From assembly GCA_013288235.1 (NCBI GenBank), contig JABDCF010000017.1, positions 1 to 50,561 on the forward strand: 50,561 bases of DNA. Direction: 5' to 3'. Origin of the DNA: Bacteroidota bacterium (GTDB lineage Bacteria; Bacteroidota; Bacteroidia; Sphingobacteriales; Sphingobacteriaceae). Both the position numbers and the translations under genes were made by a program. Shown here piece after piece: positions 6,881 to 14,587 of the stretch (position 1 is the first letter of the stretch; each line of letters opens with the position of its first letter). The notes beneath the pieces were generated by a model. It saw only the letters and a program-made list of their open reading frames with translations, made no database searches and was not told the origin of the DNA.

Positions 6881-9175
6881 ATGCTAACGCAAAATCTCGG
6901 CTACCCGCGAATTGGTAGTCAACGTGAGTTAAAAAAAGCCTGCGAAAATTATTGGGCAGGCAAAACGGGGCACAAAGATGTGCTTACCACAGGAAAAAAT
7001 ATCCGCCATGAAAACTGGCAGGTACAAAAAGACGCAGGTATAGACCTGATCCCTTCAAACGACTTTTCTTTTTATGATCACGTACTCGATCATTCCTTAA
7101 TGTTTGGCGCCATCCCAAAACGGTACAATGAAGTTATGCTGAAGGAAGGGAATAAGGAACTCGACCTTTATTTTGCGATGGCCCGCGGCTATCAAAAAGA
7201 CGGGCTTGATATAGTTGCTATGGAGATGACCAAATGGTTTGATACCAACTACCATTATATAGTACCGGAATTTTATAAAAACCAGCAGTTTAAATTATTT
7301 TCAACCAAGGTTGTCGATGAATTTTACGATGCTAAGCAAGCAGGCATTATTACCAAACCGGTACTGATCGGCCCTGTATCGTATCTTTTATTGGGCAAGG
7401 AAAAAGAGGCAGGTTTTAACAGGATCGATCTTATCAAAAACCTGTTGCCTGTTTATATGGATATTCTTAACAAAATCAAGCACTTAGGCGCAGAATGGGT
7501 GCAGTTTGATGAGCCGTTTTTATCGCTCGACCTGACCGAAAAAGAGCAGCAGGCATTTAAAGACACCTATAAACACCTCAGGACAGCGTTCCCGTTCCTT
7601 AAATTTATATTAACCACTTATTTTGAGCGGTTGGGCGACAATACCAAATTAGCCGTCTCCCTGCCTGTGGATGTTTTACATATCGACCTTGTGAGAGCGC
7701 CTCATCAGTTAGATGAAGTATTAACACTATTGCCTGAAAAAATGAACCTTTCATTAGGTGTGATAGATGGCAGGAACATCTGGAAAAATGATTACATCCG
7801 GGCCTTATCCCACATTAAAAAAGCAATAGCTGTAATTGGAACAGACCGGGTAATAATAGCGCCCAGCTGTTCTTTACTACATACCCCTTGTGATTTGGAT
7901 ATGGAAACTGCCATTGACCCCGAAATAAAAAACTGGATGGCCTTTGCCAAACAAAAACTTTATGAAGTAAATGAACTGAACGAAATAATTAAAGGCAATA
8001 ATGATTTGCTGCAAAATAACTTAAAGGCTATATCAAGCCGCAGTCTGTCGAAACTAATTCATAAACAGGAGATCAAAAAAAGAGTTGCTGCGATTACCGA
8101 TGCGACACGCAACAGTGAATTTACGGTAAGACAAAAAATTCAGCAAGAAAATTTCAAGCTGCCTTTGTTCCCTACAACCACTATCGGCTCTTTTCCGCAA
8201 ACGGATGATATCCGCCAGTTAAGGTCGCGGTTAAAAAAAGGCGCAATAACTACGGCACAATACGATGTTGAAATTGAAAAGGCCACTATTGATGCTATTC
8301 GCTGGCAGGAAGAAATTGGGCTGGATGTATTGGTGCACGGCGAGTTTGAGCGCAATGATATGGTGGAATATTTCGGCGAATTACTGGATGGCTTTTTATT
8401 CACCAAAAATGGCTGGGTACAAAGCTATGGCAGCCGTTGTGTAAAACCGCCTGTTATTTATGGCGATGTAAGCAGGCCAAATGATATGACGGTTAGATGG
8501 AGCAGCTTTGCCCAGGCCAATACCGAAAAATTAATGAAGGGTATGCTAACCGGCCCGGTAACCATTTTACAATGGTCGTTTGTGCGTGATGATCAGCCCC
8601 GGTACGAAACTACTTACCAGATAGCACTGGCCATAAGGGATGAAGTAGTAGCATTGGAAAAAGCGGGGATTAAAGTAATACAAATAGATGAGCCGGCTAT
8701 CCGCGAAGGTTTACCATTACGCAAAGCAGATTGGGCTGCGTATTTGGATTGGGCGGTAAAAGCGTTTCGCATTTCGGCAAGCGGCGTAAACGATGAGACA
8801 CAAATACATACGCATATGTGCTACAGCGAGTTTAATGATATTATAGAGCATATTGCCGCAATGGACGCCGATGTGATCACTATTGAAACTTCGCGTTCGC
8901 AAATGGAATTATTAGCTGCATTTGCAGATTTTAAATACCCAAATGAAATTGGCCCCGGCGTTTATGACATCCATTCCCCGAGGATACCATCGGTAGTAGA
9001 AATGGTTAGCCTGCTTGAAAAAGCAGCTGTCTTATTGCCGGTTGAAAATCTTTGGGTAAACCCCGATTGTGGCCTGAAAACAAGAAAATGGCCTGAAACG
9101 CAGGAAGCGCTTAAAAATATGGTAAAGGCCGCGCAGACTGCAAGGGAGAAAATCACAAATGAAATAGCTGTTTAA
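6881..9175 (+). CDS. metE: Cobalamin-independent methionine synthase
   Basis: A 764-aa 5-methyltetrahydropteroyltriglutamate-homocysteine methyltransferase, which makes methionine without B12. Two TIM-barrel halves are present, the N-terminal one starting NLGYPRIGSQRELKKA. The zinc ligands expected from the E. coli enzyme are visible as His645 and Cys647 in HTHMCYSEF, Glu669 in ETSRSQ and Cys730 in NPDCGLKTR, so the enzyme should be active. It is slightly longer than E. coli MetE (753 aa). The gene is alone under a B12 riboswitch and is followed by a GC-rich hairpin. Confidence 0.98.
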   Translation: MLTQNLGYPRIGSQRELKKACENYWAGKTGHKDVLTTGKNIRHENWQVQKDAGIDLIPSNDFSFYDHVLDHSLMFGAIPKRYNEVMLKEGNKELDLYFAMARGYQKDGLDIVAMEMTKWFDTNYHYIVPEFYKNQQFKLFSTKVVDEFYDAKQAGIITKPVLIGPVSYLLLGKEKEAGFNRIDLIKNLLPVYMDILNKIKHLGAEWVQFDEPFLSLDLTEKEQQAFKDTYKHLRTAFPFLKFILTTYFERLGDNTKLAVSLPVDVLHIDLVRAPHQLDEVLTLLPEKMNLSLGVIDGRNIWKNDYIRALSHIKKAIAVIGTDRVIIAPSCSLLHTPCDLDMETAIDPEIKNWMAFAKQKLYEVNELNEIIKGNNDLLQNNLKAISSRSLSKLIHKQEIKKRVAAITDATRNSEFTVRQKIQQENFKLPLFPTTTIGSFPQTDDIRQLRSRLKKGAITTAQYDVEIEKATIDAIRWQEEIGLDVLVHGEFERNDMVEYFGELLDGFLFTKNGWVQSYGSRCVKPPVIYGDVSRPNDMTVRWSSFAQANTEKLMKGMLTGPVTILQWSFVRDDQPRYETTYQIALAIRDEVVALEKAGIKVIQIDEPAIREGLPLRKADWAAYLDWAVKAFRISASGVNDETQIHTHMCYSEFNDIIEHIAAMDADVITIETSRSQMELLAAFADFKYPNEIGPGVYDIHSPRIPSVVEMVSLLEKAAVLLPVENLWVNPDCGLKTRKWPETQEALKNMVKAAQTAREKITNEIAV

Positions 9176-9186
9176 ATAAACCAACT

Positions 9187-9217
9187 GCTGTGCGGGCATT
9201 ATTTAAGCCCGCACAGC
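9187..9217 (+). terminator. Hairpin after metE
   Basis: GCTGTGCGGGC and GCCCGCACAGC form a perfect 11-bp stem with a 9-nt loop. The T run starts only 13 nt later, so termination may be partial; the next gene starts 19 nt downstream. Confidence 0.6.
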
Positions 9218-9235
9218 AATATTATTGCATTTTTT

Positions 9236-9478
9236 ATGGCCCATCATGAAAATAAGTATTGCCCCAGGTGTAAAGCCCCTTTTGAATGTAAAGTGGGCAG
9301 CATTTTGCTTTGCCAGTGCCACGGGATCACCTTTTCTGAAGCGGAAAAAGATTATATCCGTTTAACTTACCCTGATTGCCTGTGCAGAAACTGTTTGCAG
9401 GTGATGAAACACGAGATAAATTCTGTTTCTGCACAAAAGAAGATACACGCCATTTTTCCCCAAATAAAAAAAGAATGA
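9236..9478 (+). CDS. Cysteine-rich CWC family protein
   Basis: An 80-aa protein with the pattern CPRCKAPFECKVGSILLCQC followed by two more cysteines near LCRNC, matching the small CWC (cysteine-rich) family seen in many Gram-negative bacteria. The cysteine spacing suggests a zinc-binding fold. Function is unknown. It shares an ATGA overlap with the thioesterase gene behind it, so the two are translationally coupled. Confidence 0.8.
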   Translation: MAHHENKYCPRCKAPFECKVGSILLCQCHGITFSEAEKDYIRLTYPDCLCRNCLQVMKHEINSVSAQKKIHAIFPQIKKE

Positions 9479-9861
9479 ATATTGAAGAGAAAATAAACAG
9501 ATCGGAAACAAGGATATTTAAAGCGGTATTCCCAAATACCACCAATCATTATGATACCCTATTTGGCGGCACGGCCATGCACATGATGGATGAAGTGGCT
9601 TTTATTACAGCTACCCGTTTCAGCAGGCAGGTAATGGTAACGGTAAGCAGCGACAGGATTGACTTCAAAAAACCCATTCCGGCGGGTACAATTGTTGAAC
9701 TGGTTGGCAGGGTTATCCATATTGGCAATACAAGTTTAAAGGTGGGCGTAGAAATTTACATCGAGCAAATGTATGCCGAAGGCCGGGAATTGGCCGTACA
9801 TGGCGATTTTACTTTTGTAGCCATTGATGAACATAAAAAGCCTGTCAGTATAACTAAATGA
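9475..9861 (+). CDS. Hotdog-fold acyl-CoA thioesterase
   Basis: A 128-aa YciA/BACH-like acyl-CoA thioesterase. The hotdog signature NHYDTLFGGTAMHMMDE lies at residues 24-40 with Asp39 in the catalytic position. The reading frame is open further upstream to 9376, but that extension overlaps the CWC gene in another frame and carries no domain; the ATG at 9475 overlapping the CWC stop (ATGA) is therefore chosen. It should hydrolyse acyl-CoAs in the cytosol; chain-length preference cannot be told. Confidence 0.9.
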   Translation: MNIEEKINRSETRIFKAVFPNTTNHYDTLFGGTAMHMMDEVAFITATRFSRQVMVTVSSDRIDFKKPIPAGTIVELVGRVIHIGNTSLKVGVEIYIEQMYAEGRELAVHGDFTFVAIDEHKKPVSITK

Positions 9862-10035
9862 TGATATACATTACACGAAAGGAACATTTTAACGTAACGA
9901 ACTGAATGTACCGTGAAGAACGGGTTGCAGAAAGAAAATAAGACTTATTATTGTACAAGAGCTCAAAACTATTGGCCATGATCTTTGAACTATTGGCCGT
10001 GAATTTACCTGCCTAAATATTTAATTCAAAAGCTA

Positions 10036-10066
10036 TTGCTAAAAATTTTTGAAAAGCGTAGTTTTG
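10036..10066 (+). promoter_or_regulatory. Promoter for the TPR gene
   Basis: TTG (10036-10038), a 20-nt spacer and TAGTTTTG (10059-10066) match the Bacteroidota consensus, leaving a leader of about 15-20 nt before the ATG at 10089. Confidence 0.6.
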
Positions 10067-10088
10067 CAAACTTAATTTTACAATAGAA

Positions 10089-10766
10089 ATGTCAAAAGCC
10101 CAGGAGAGTCTAAAGATTCCGGTAGAAAAGAAAGAGTTAGGACAAACGACAAAGTTTGTGCGCGAGAATAAAAAGAGCTTATCATTTATTGGTACCGCAA
10201 TAGTGGCTATGATAGTTATTTATGTTGCTTATCAAAAATTCTACATAGCCCCGCGTGAGGTAACGGCATCTAACCAGATGCATGTAGCACAGGACTTTTG
10301 GGCTAAAAAGGACTGGGACAAAGCTATCAACGGCGATGCGGGCTATCCCGGCTTTCAGAAAATTGTAAACGATTACGGCAATACCAAATCGGCAAACCTG
10401 GCTTATTTTTACCTGGGTATTGCTTATTTAAATAAAGGCGAATTCAGAAAAGCTATTGATAATTTAACCAACTACAGGGGTGGCGACAGCATGGTTGCGG
10501 CCGAAGCGCTTGGCGGCACTGCTGATGCTTACGTTGAGTTAAAAGATTATGACAAGGCTGAAACCTACTTTAAAAAAGCAGCCGATAAAGCAAGCAATAA
10601 ATTTCTATCCCCTGTTTATCTTAAAAAACTGGGTTTGGTTTACGAAGCACAGAACGACTACAAATCGGCTGATGATGCTTATAAAAAAATAAAAAGCGAT
10701 TATTCTGACAGTCCGCAAGCGAGAGATATCGATGAGTATATTGCAAGGGCAGAAGCGAAATTATAA
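10089..10766 (+). CDS. Membrane-anchored tetratricopeptide repeat protein
   Basis: A 225-aa protein with a charged N-terminus, one transmembrane helix at about residues 31-48 and a periplasmic TPR region (AYFYLGIAYLNKGEFRKAI, AEALGGTADAYVELKDYDKA, PVYLKKLGLVYEAQNDYKSA). It resembles the YfgM/Tol-Pal-type TPR proteins of Bacteroidota, which act as scaffolds near the cell envelope. It stands upstream of ribH, separated by a repeat-rich gap. Exact role not assignable. Confidence 0.87.
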   Translation: MSKAQESLKIPVEKKELGQTTKFVRENKKSLSFIGTAIVAMIVIYVAYQKFYIAPREVTASNQMHVAQDFWAKKDWDKAINGDAGYPGFQKIVNDYGNTKSANLAYFYLGIAYLNKGEFRKAIDNLTNYRGGDSMVAAEALGGTADAYVELKDYDKAETYFKKAADKASNKFLSPVYLKKLGLVYEAQNDYKSADDAYKKIKSDYSDSPQARDIDEYIARAEAKL

Positions 10767-10768
10767 TA

Positions 10769-10850
10769 GGATTTTAGATTTACGATTTTAGATTTATAGA
10801 AGTGAATTAAAATCAAAACAATCGTAAATCGTAACTCGTAAATCGTAAAT
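10769..10850. repeat. ATTTACGATT / AATCGTAAAT stutter with inverted symmetry
   Basis: Left part repeats TTTTAGATTTACGA; the right part repeats CGTAAATCGTAAAT up to the very ATG of ribH. The two halves are reverse complements, so the RNA can fold into a long hairpin ending at the ribH start codon. Confidence 0.65.
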
Positions 10851-11345
10851 ATGTCAACTCAGCTTAAAAATTTATCTGATTTTTCAAATACCGAAATACC
10901 ATCTGCGGCGCCTTACCATTTCGGTATTGTTGTTGCTGAATGGAATGCCGCTATAACAAACGCCTTATACCAGGGTGCATATGAAAGCCTGGTTGCGCAT
11001 GGCGCATTACCTCAAAATATTTTCACTTATCCTGTTTCCGGAAGTTTTGAATTAATATCGGGCGCTGATATTTTATTAAAAAACCGTAAATTAGATGCGG
11101 TAATTTGTTTAGGCTGTGTAATACAAGGCGAAACAAGGCATTTTGATTTTATTTGCAATGCAGTAGCCAATGGCATAAGCAATGTTGCTATAAAATACTC
11201 AAAACCTGTTATATTTGGTGTGTTAACTACCGATAACCAGCAGCAGGCAGAAGACCGTGCAGGTGGCAAACATGGCAATAAAGGTGTTGAAGGTGCGGTG
11301 ACTGCCATAAAAATGGCGTACCTTGCTGAAACTTTAAACAGTTAA
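10851..11345 (+). CDS. ribH: 6,7-dimethyl-8-ribityllumazine synthase
   Basis: A 164-aa lumazine synthase, which makes the penultimate intermediate of riboflavin synthesis and usually assembles as a 60-mer or pentamer. Substrate motifs: VVAEWN (residues 28-32), VSGSFELI (62-69) and GETRHFDF (93-100) with the catalytic His97. Length is normal. No other rib gene is adjacent. Its start codon abuts an inverted stutter repeat that could sequester the initiation region. Confidence 0.96.
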   Translation: MSTQLKNLSDFSNTEIPSAAPYHFGIVVAEWNAAITNALYQGAYESLVAHGALPQNIFTYPVSGSFELISGADILLKNRKLDAVICLGCVIQGETRHFDFICNAVANGISNVAIKYSKPVIFGVLTTDNQQQAEDRAGGKHGNKGVEGAVTAIKMAYLAETLNS

Positions 11346-11374
11346 TTTGCGTTTAAAAACTAAGTAGAATAAAA

Positions 11375-11485
11375 ATGAAAAAAGTAATTTACGTAGCTCT
11401 TATCGCTTTAATATTAGGAAGCATTACTTCCTGTTCAAATAAATTGTGCCCGGCATATGGTTCATACCCAAAATCAGGCCGCTAA
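11375..11485 (+). CDS. Very small predicted lipoprotein downstream of ribH
   Basis: A 36-aa ORF beginning with a complete lipoprotein signal and lipobox ITSC (Cys20), leaving a mature peptide of only 17 residues that contains a second cysteine in NKLCPAYGSYPKS. The initiation context is A-rich as for neighbouring genes and it starts 29 nt behind ribH. I have the impression that similar tiny NKLCPAY lipoproteins occur elsewhere in Bacteroidota, but this is memory, not a search. Function unknown. Confidence 0.65.
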   Translation: MKKVIYVALIALILGSITSCSNKLCPAYGSYPKSGR

Positions 11486-11581
11486 CAGTTAAGTGTCATT
11501 TTTTATCATTTGCTTAAAACCAGCACATGTTTTGTGTTGTTTTGCATATTATATGCATATCCCCCATTATAATTATCATTC

Positions 11582-11920
11582 ATGAACTGGACATCGCTGG
11601 ATTCAGCCGATCAAATTAACGGCATTAAGCATCAGGAAGGCTATAGTGTAATCTTTAAGCACAGTACACGCTGCTCCATCAGTATGATGGTTAAGAAACG
11701 TTTCGAACTCGACTGGGATAAACTACCGGGCGAATTACCGCTCTATTTTTTAGACCTCATAAAATACCGCGAACTATCAAACCAGGTGGCAACCGATTTC
11801 CAGGTTTACCACGAATCCCCCCAGTTATTATTAATAAAAGACGGCGAATGTGTGCTTGACCTTTCGCATGGGCAAGTATCTGTGGAGGAAGCATTGTCGG
11901 TGATAGCTATAGGAGCGTAA
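11582..11920 (+). CDS. ytxJ: Bacillithiol-system redox protein YtxJ-like
   Basis: A 112-aa thioredoxin-like protein of the YtxJ (DUF2847) family. The motif FKHSTRCSISMM has a single active-site cysteine (Cys31), a monothiol arrangement thought to act as a bacilliredoxin. The QVYHESPQLLLIKDG stretch carries the cis-proline of the thioredoxin fold. Its presence suggests that this organism uses bacillithiol, as several Bacteroidota do. It is convergent with osmC, with a shared hairpin between the two. Confidence 0.85.
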   Translation: MNWTSLDSADQINGIKHQEGYSVIFKHSTRCSISMMVKKRFELDWDKLPGELPLYFLDLIKYRELSNQVATDFQVYHESPQLLLIKDGECVLDLSHGQVSVEEALSVIAIGA

Positions 11921-11922
11921 AG

Positions 11923-11977
11923 CTGAAAGTCCAAAGCTAAACGCTTTTTTTAGCTTTCTGCTTTTACCTTTAAGCTT
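11923..11977. terminator. Bidirectional hairpin between ytxJ and the OsmC gene
   Basis: An outer pair AGCTGAAAG/CTTTCAGCT and an inner perfect pair AAAGCTAAA/TTTAGCTTT with T-rich loop. Also built from the CTTTCAGCTTT word seen in other gaps. It lies between two convergent genes and probably terminates both. Confidence 0.55.
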
Positions 11978-11986
11978 TCAGCTCAC

Positions 11987-12388
11987 TTACCATCCAAAAT
12001 CAACCGTCTTTTTCAAATCCGGGTGTAAACTCAAATAAACCGGGCAGGTAAGTGCCGAGCGTTCCAATAGTTGCTGCTCTTTTTCGGTATATGTTTTCGG
12101 GAATTTAAAGCTTATTACTATTTCGCTTACCCTGCGCGGATCGGCAGCCATAATTTTAGTTATTGAGCAACTGGTATTATCTATATCGATCTCACTGTTG
12201 CGGGCTTTTATACCCATAATGGTAAGCATGCAGCTTGCAAGTGATGCCGCTAACAAATCGGTTGGCGAAAATGCTTCGCCTTTGCCCTGGTTATCAACAG
12301 GCGCATCAGTAATAATTTTTGTGCCCGATTGAACGTGCGTTGCCTCTGTCCTTAATTCGCCTAAGTAGGTGGTTTCGATAGTTGCCAT
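11987..12388 (-). CDS. OsmC family peroxiredoxin-like protein
   Basis: A 133-aa OsmC/Ohr superfamily protein. Both redox cysteines are present, Cys53 in LAASLASCMLTIMG and Cys115 in SALTCPVYLSLHP. OsmC/Ohr proteins reduce organic hydroperoxides using low-molecular thiols or lipoylated proteins. It neighbours a bacillithiol-type YtxJ on the other strand, and lipA is close by, which is compatible with thiol redox functions but does not show a common pathway. A TAGATTTG -7 box lies 19 nt upstream (12407-12414). Confidence 0.92.
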   Translation of the reverse strand: MATIETTYLGELRTEATHVQSGTKIITDAPVDNQGKGEAFSPTDLLAASLASCMLTIMGIKARNSEIDIDNTSCSITKIMAADPRRVSEIVISFKFPKTYTEKEQQLLERSALTCPVYLSLHPDLKKTVDFGW

Positions 12389-12406
12389 AATGTTTCTCTA
12401 TGAGGA

Positions 12407-12414
12407 CAAATCTA
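12407..12414 (-). promoter_or_regulatory. -7 box of the OsmC gene
   Basis: TAGATTTG on the minus strand fits TAnnTTTG; no -33 element is obvious. Confidence 0.35.
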
Positions 12415-12780
12415 AGGGTAAATTTTAATTTTAAGGAGATCATTTGTAGGAATTAGCGGTTTTGGAACTGTGCTTCAGATTTGAGAGCGGGGGAGACAGA
12501 TAATTATAAATTGTGGGTATGCTTTTTAAAAATAGTGATGATGAAAAGGGATGGAGCATACCTTTCAACTATTATAACCATAGTGCCTACAATCCCCACA
12601 TCTGAACAGCTGAAGTTTATAGTCATCACGTAGATTATCGAATGGCTTTATTGAGGGTTTGAGAATATTGTCGATATTTCTATCTTAGGGGTAGATTACT
12701 ATCTAATGGAGTATTCTATCCGAAGTTAAGAAACTTTTTGAAAGCACTTGCCTGTAAAAAATATAAATTTACTACAATAA
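12415..12780. other. AT-rich gap before the remnant defence region
   Basis: About 370 nt without a supported gene. It holds an 8-bp perfect inverted repeat GGTATGCT (12516-12523) / AGCATACC (12555-12562) and, starting inside the left arm, a 28-codon ORF (12519-12605) of protein-like composition but no recognisable family. It may be decayed coding sequence at the edge of an acquired segment. No promoter that I trust is visible. Confidence 0.4.
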
Positions 12781-13440
12781 ATGAGGACATTCGCAATATC
12801 AGACATCCATGGCAATAATGAACTCTTTCGTAAAGCATTAAAAGCAATTGGCTTAAAAAAAGTCGACAAACTAATTATTCTTGGTGATTTAATCGATAGG
12901 GGGCCAGATAGCAAAGGGGTATTAGACACAATTATCTTACTACTGGAAAATGGTTTTAATTTAGACTGTTTAATTGGCAATCACGAGCAAATGTTTTTAG
13001 ATGCAAAACTGAATACAAATAATTTAAACCAATGGTTAATCAACGGTGGGGATAAAACTCTTTCTAGTTTTCTAACAGGTTCTATTGAAAAAATACCATC
13101 TAAATACTATAACTTAATAAATGGATTTAAGTATTTTTTCGAACATGAAAACTGCATTTTTGTTCATGCTGCACTAAACATGAAGATAGAGGATCCTTTT
13201 AGTGATATTGATACAATATTATGGGAAAGAAACCCTATTGAATATGTTGATGAAATATGGTTGGGACATCGCAAACTTATTCATGGTCATAACCCCCAAA
13301 GTCAAAAAGAAATACTTCGTGCCATTGAAAACAATGAAAAGGTAATTTGTATAGATAATGGAGCCTACATGAGTAAATCCGGATATGGGTCGGTTTGTGT
13401 TATGCAACTGGAAACCCTAAATGTGAGATTTTTAAAATGA
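12781..13440 (+). CDS. PPP-family serine/threonine protein phosphatase (metallophosphoesterase)
   Basis: A 219-aa phosphatase of the lambda-PP/PrpA type. All metal and phosphate motifs are visible: DIHGN (Asp8, His10), GDLIDRG (Asp36, Asp39, Arg40), GNHE (Asn67, His68), His129 in FVHAAL and HGH at 168-170. It should be catalytically intact. Its stop overlaps the start of a kinase-like reading frame (ATGA), which identifies its former partner; that kinase is now truncated. Composition is AT-rich relative to the neighbouring housekeeping genes, consistent with acquisition. An ApaH-like dinucleotide hydrolase is the alternative reading. Confidence 0.87.
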   Translation: MRTFAISDIHGNNELFRKALKAIGLKKVDKLIILGDLIDRGPDSKGVLDTIILLLENGFNLDCLIGNHEQMFLDAKLNTNNLNQWLINGGDKTLSSFLTGSIEKIPSKYYNLINGFKYFFEHENCIFVHAALNMKIEDPFSDIDTILWERNPIEYVDEIWLGHRKLIHGHNPQSQKEILRAIENNEKVICIDNGAYMSKSGYGSVCVMQLETLNVRFLK

Positions 13441-13802
13441 AAATAATAAAAGTAATAAAAAACATTAATCGAGGCGGATTTGGCATTATTGACAAGATAT
13501 TATCCGATGATGGGGGCTATTATGCCAGAAAGCAATTTTCTCCGGCTGATCAGTTTAAGTCAGATAAACAATTATGCGACAGACTTAAGGTACGGTTTAT
13601 AAGGGAAGTTAAAACTCAAAAAATATTGCCCAATGAGTACCTTGTTTTTTCAAGCCATACAAAACGTGCATTATCCAATAATCTTTTTCAATTAACCCTG
13701 CCTGTATACCGGTTTCATCTTCCAGTATGCTTAACAAAGCTGAAAAGTCCTTGTGATTATGGAGATAATCTGATGGCATTATACTTGGACTTGTTACATT
13801 AA
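13437..13802 (+). pseudogene. Truncated Hanks-type protein kinase (N-lobe only)
   Basis: Starts on the ATGA shared with the phosphatase. Residues 1-68 look like a kinase N-lobe: glycine-rich loop NRGGFG (11-16), candidate ATP-binding lysine in ARKQF (Lys32) and a helix-C glutamate in RFIREVKTQ (Glu57). After residue 68 (about position 13640) the frame continues but encodes no kinase sequence; that part is the antisense of an AbiEii-type toxin gene. The catalytic loop and activation segment are therefore missing. The kinase identity rests on the N-lobe pattern and the phosphatase partner, so it is likely rather than certain. Confidence 0.7.
13609..13779 (-). pseudogene. Truncated AbiEii-type nucleotidyltransferase toxin (5' fragment)
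   Basis: Too short for a routine ORF call: ATG at 13779, 14 nt behind the antitoxin stop. Residues 1-47 match the start of AbiEii/DUF1814 nucleotidyltransferase toxins as I know them (KDFSALLSIL, then GLIEKDYWIMHVLYGLKKQG). Beyond Gly47 (13639) the frame runs 9 unrelated codons into the kinase fragment and stops at 13609. The nucleotidyltransferase active site (GGTSLSK region) that should follow is gone. The breakpoint coincides within a few bases with that of the kinase fragment. Confidence 0.72.
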
Positions 13803-14381
13803 GGATGAAAAAATTTTCTGTGTTTTAACATTCCCATATTGCGATACCGAATTTGCCAGCTTTTTTGCATCCATCATCCGCGCTTTATGAAATATCTGTT
13901 TTAAAACCTCTTGCCGGTCCTCTGCCAACATATCAAGATTATTAACTATGTCGACCAATAAAAATTCCGGGGTTATCTTTTTAGGAAAATACGGCTTTAT
14001 GCGAAAGGAGAACTTTCTATTACCTAATTTGAATTCGCCATGCCGTTTGTGGTTATAAACAGTCCTTTGGTTGTAGAGTTGTGTAGTGCCAACCCCTAAA
14101 CTATTATAGGCATTTTGCGATGTAAGTAAAAACCGGTCATCTTTAAGAAAGCTTCGCACTAATACCTCTTCCCCCGGCGGGGTTACCCCAAATGAAGTTT
14201 CTTCAGGAAAATAATAAATCCCCTGGGACAGCTTTTGTAACGTTCCATCTTCCAATAGGGCTCCTAAATGACGGTCAACCGATTTCGACCATTGAGCTAA
14301 CTCTGTACGGCGATATACTTTACCTCGTTTCAGGTGCTTTTTTAGTTCGTCCAGCTTTGTCATCATTAAATTCTCTTTCAT
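13794..14381 (-). CDS. AbiEi/DUF6088-like antitoxin
   Basis: A 195-aa protein resembling the DUF6088 type IV antitoxin group that pairs with AbiEii toxins: an N-terminal winged helix (KVYRRTELAQWSKSVDRHLG), then FLLTSQNAYNSLGVG and YNHKRHGEFKLG and a C-terminal helical domain. These antitoxins repress their operon and counter the nucleotidyltransferase toxin. The frame appears intact, but the partner toxin downstream is only a 47-residue stump. A promoter at 14385-14415 lies so close that initiation at Met6 (14366) or Met7 (14363) is more likely than at the first ATG. Confidence 0.82.
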   Translation of the reverse strand: MKENLMMTKLDELKKHLKRGKVYRRTELAQWSKSVDRHLGALLEDGTLQKLSQGIYYFPEETSFGVTPPGEEVLVRSFLKDDRFLLTSQNAYNSLGVGTTQLYNQRTVYNHKRHGEFKLGNRKFSFRIKPYFPKKITPEFLLVDIVNNLDMLAEDRQEVLKQIFHKARMMDAKKLANSVSQYGNVKTQKIFSSLM

Positions 14382-14384
14382 TGG

Positions 14385-14415
14385 TAAAGATACGATTGTA
14401 ATTTATAAATGTAAA
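14385..14415 (-). promoter_or_regulatory. Promoter of the antitoxin/toxin remnant operon
   Basis: On the minus strand TTTA (14412-14415), a 19-nt spacer and TATCTTTA (14385-14392). One mismatch from consensus in each box. Confidence 0.4.
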
Positions 14416-14587
14416 AATATTAATGTAAAATTCATGCAAATATCGGAGTTTAGTATCAGCTTCCGATTGTCCGGCTTACTATTTCAGATGCATTATCCCT
14501 GTATCAGAAAAACCACAAAGCTTAACAATTCGTAGATAGTCCAAACCAGCGGTTTTTTCAATTTAGTTATGATAATGTAAACTCTTT

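Noticed and set aside
9376..9474. N-terminal extension of the thioesterase
   Set aside because: Overlaps the CWC gene out of frame and has no domain content; the ATG on the ATGA overlap fits the hotdog family start.
12400..14450. Insertion sequence or prophage remnant
   Set aside because: No transposase, integrase, terminal inverted repeats or attachment site could be seen; the patch is explained by two damaged two-gene systems.
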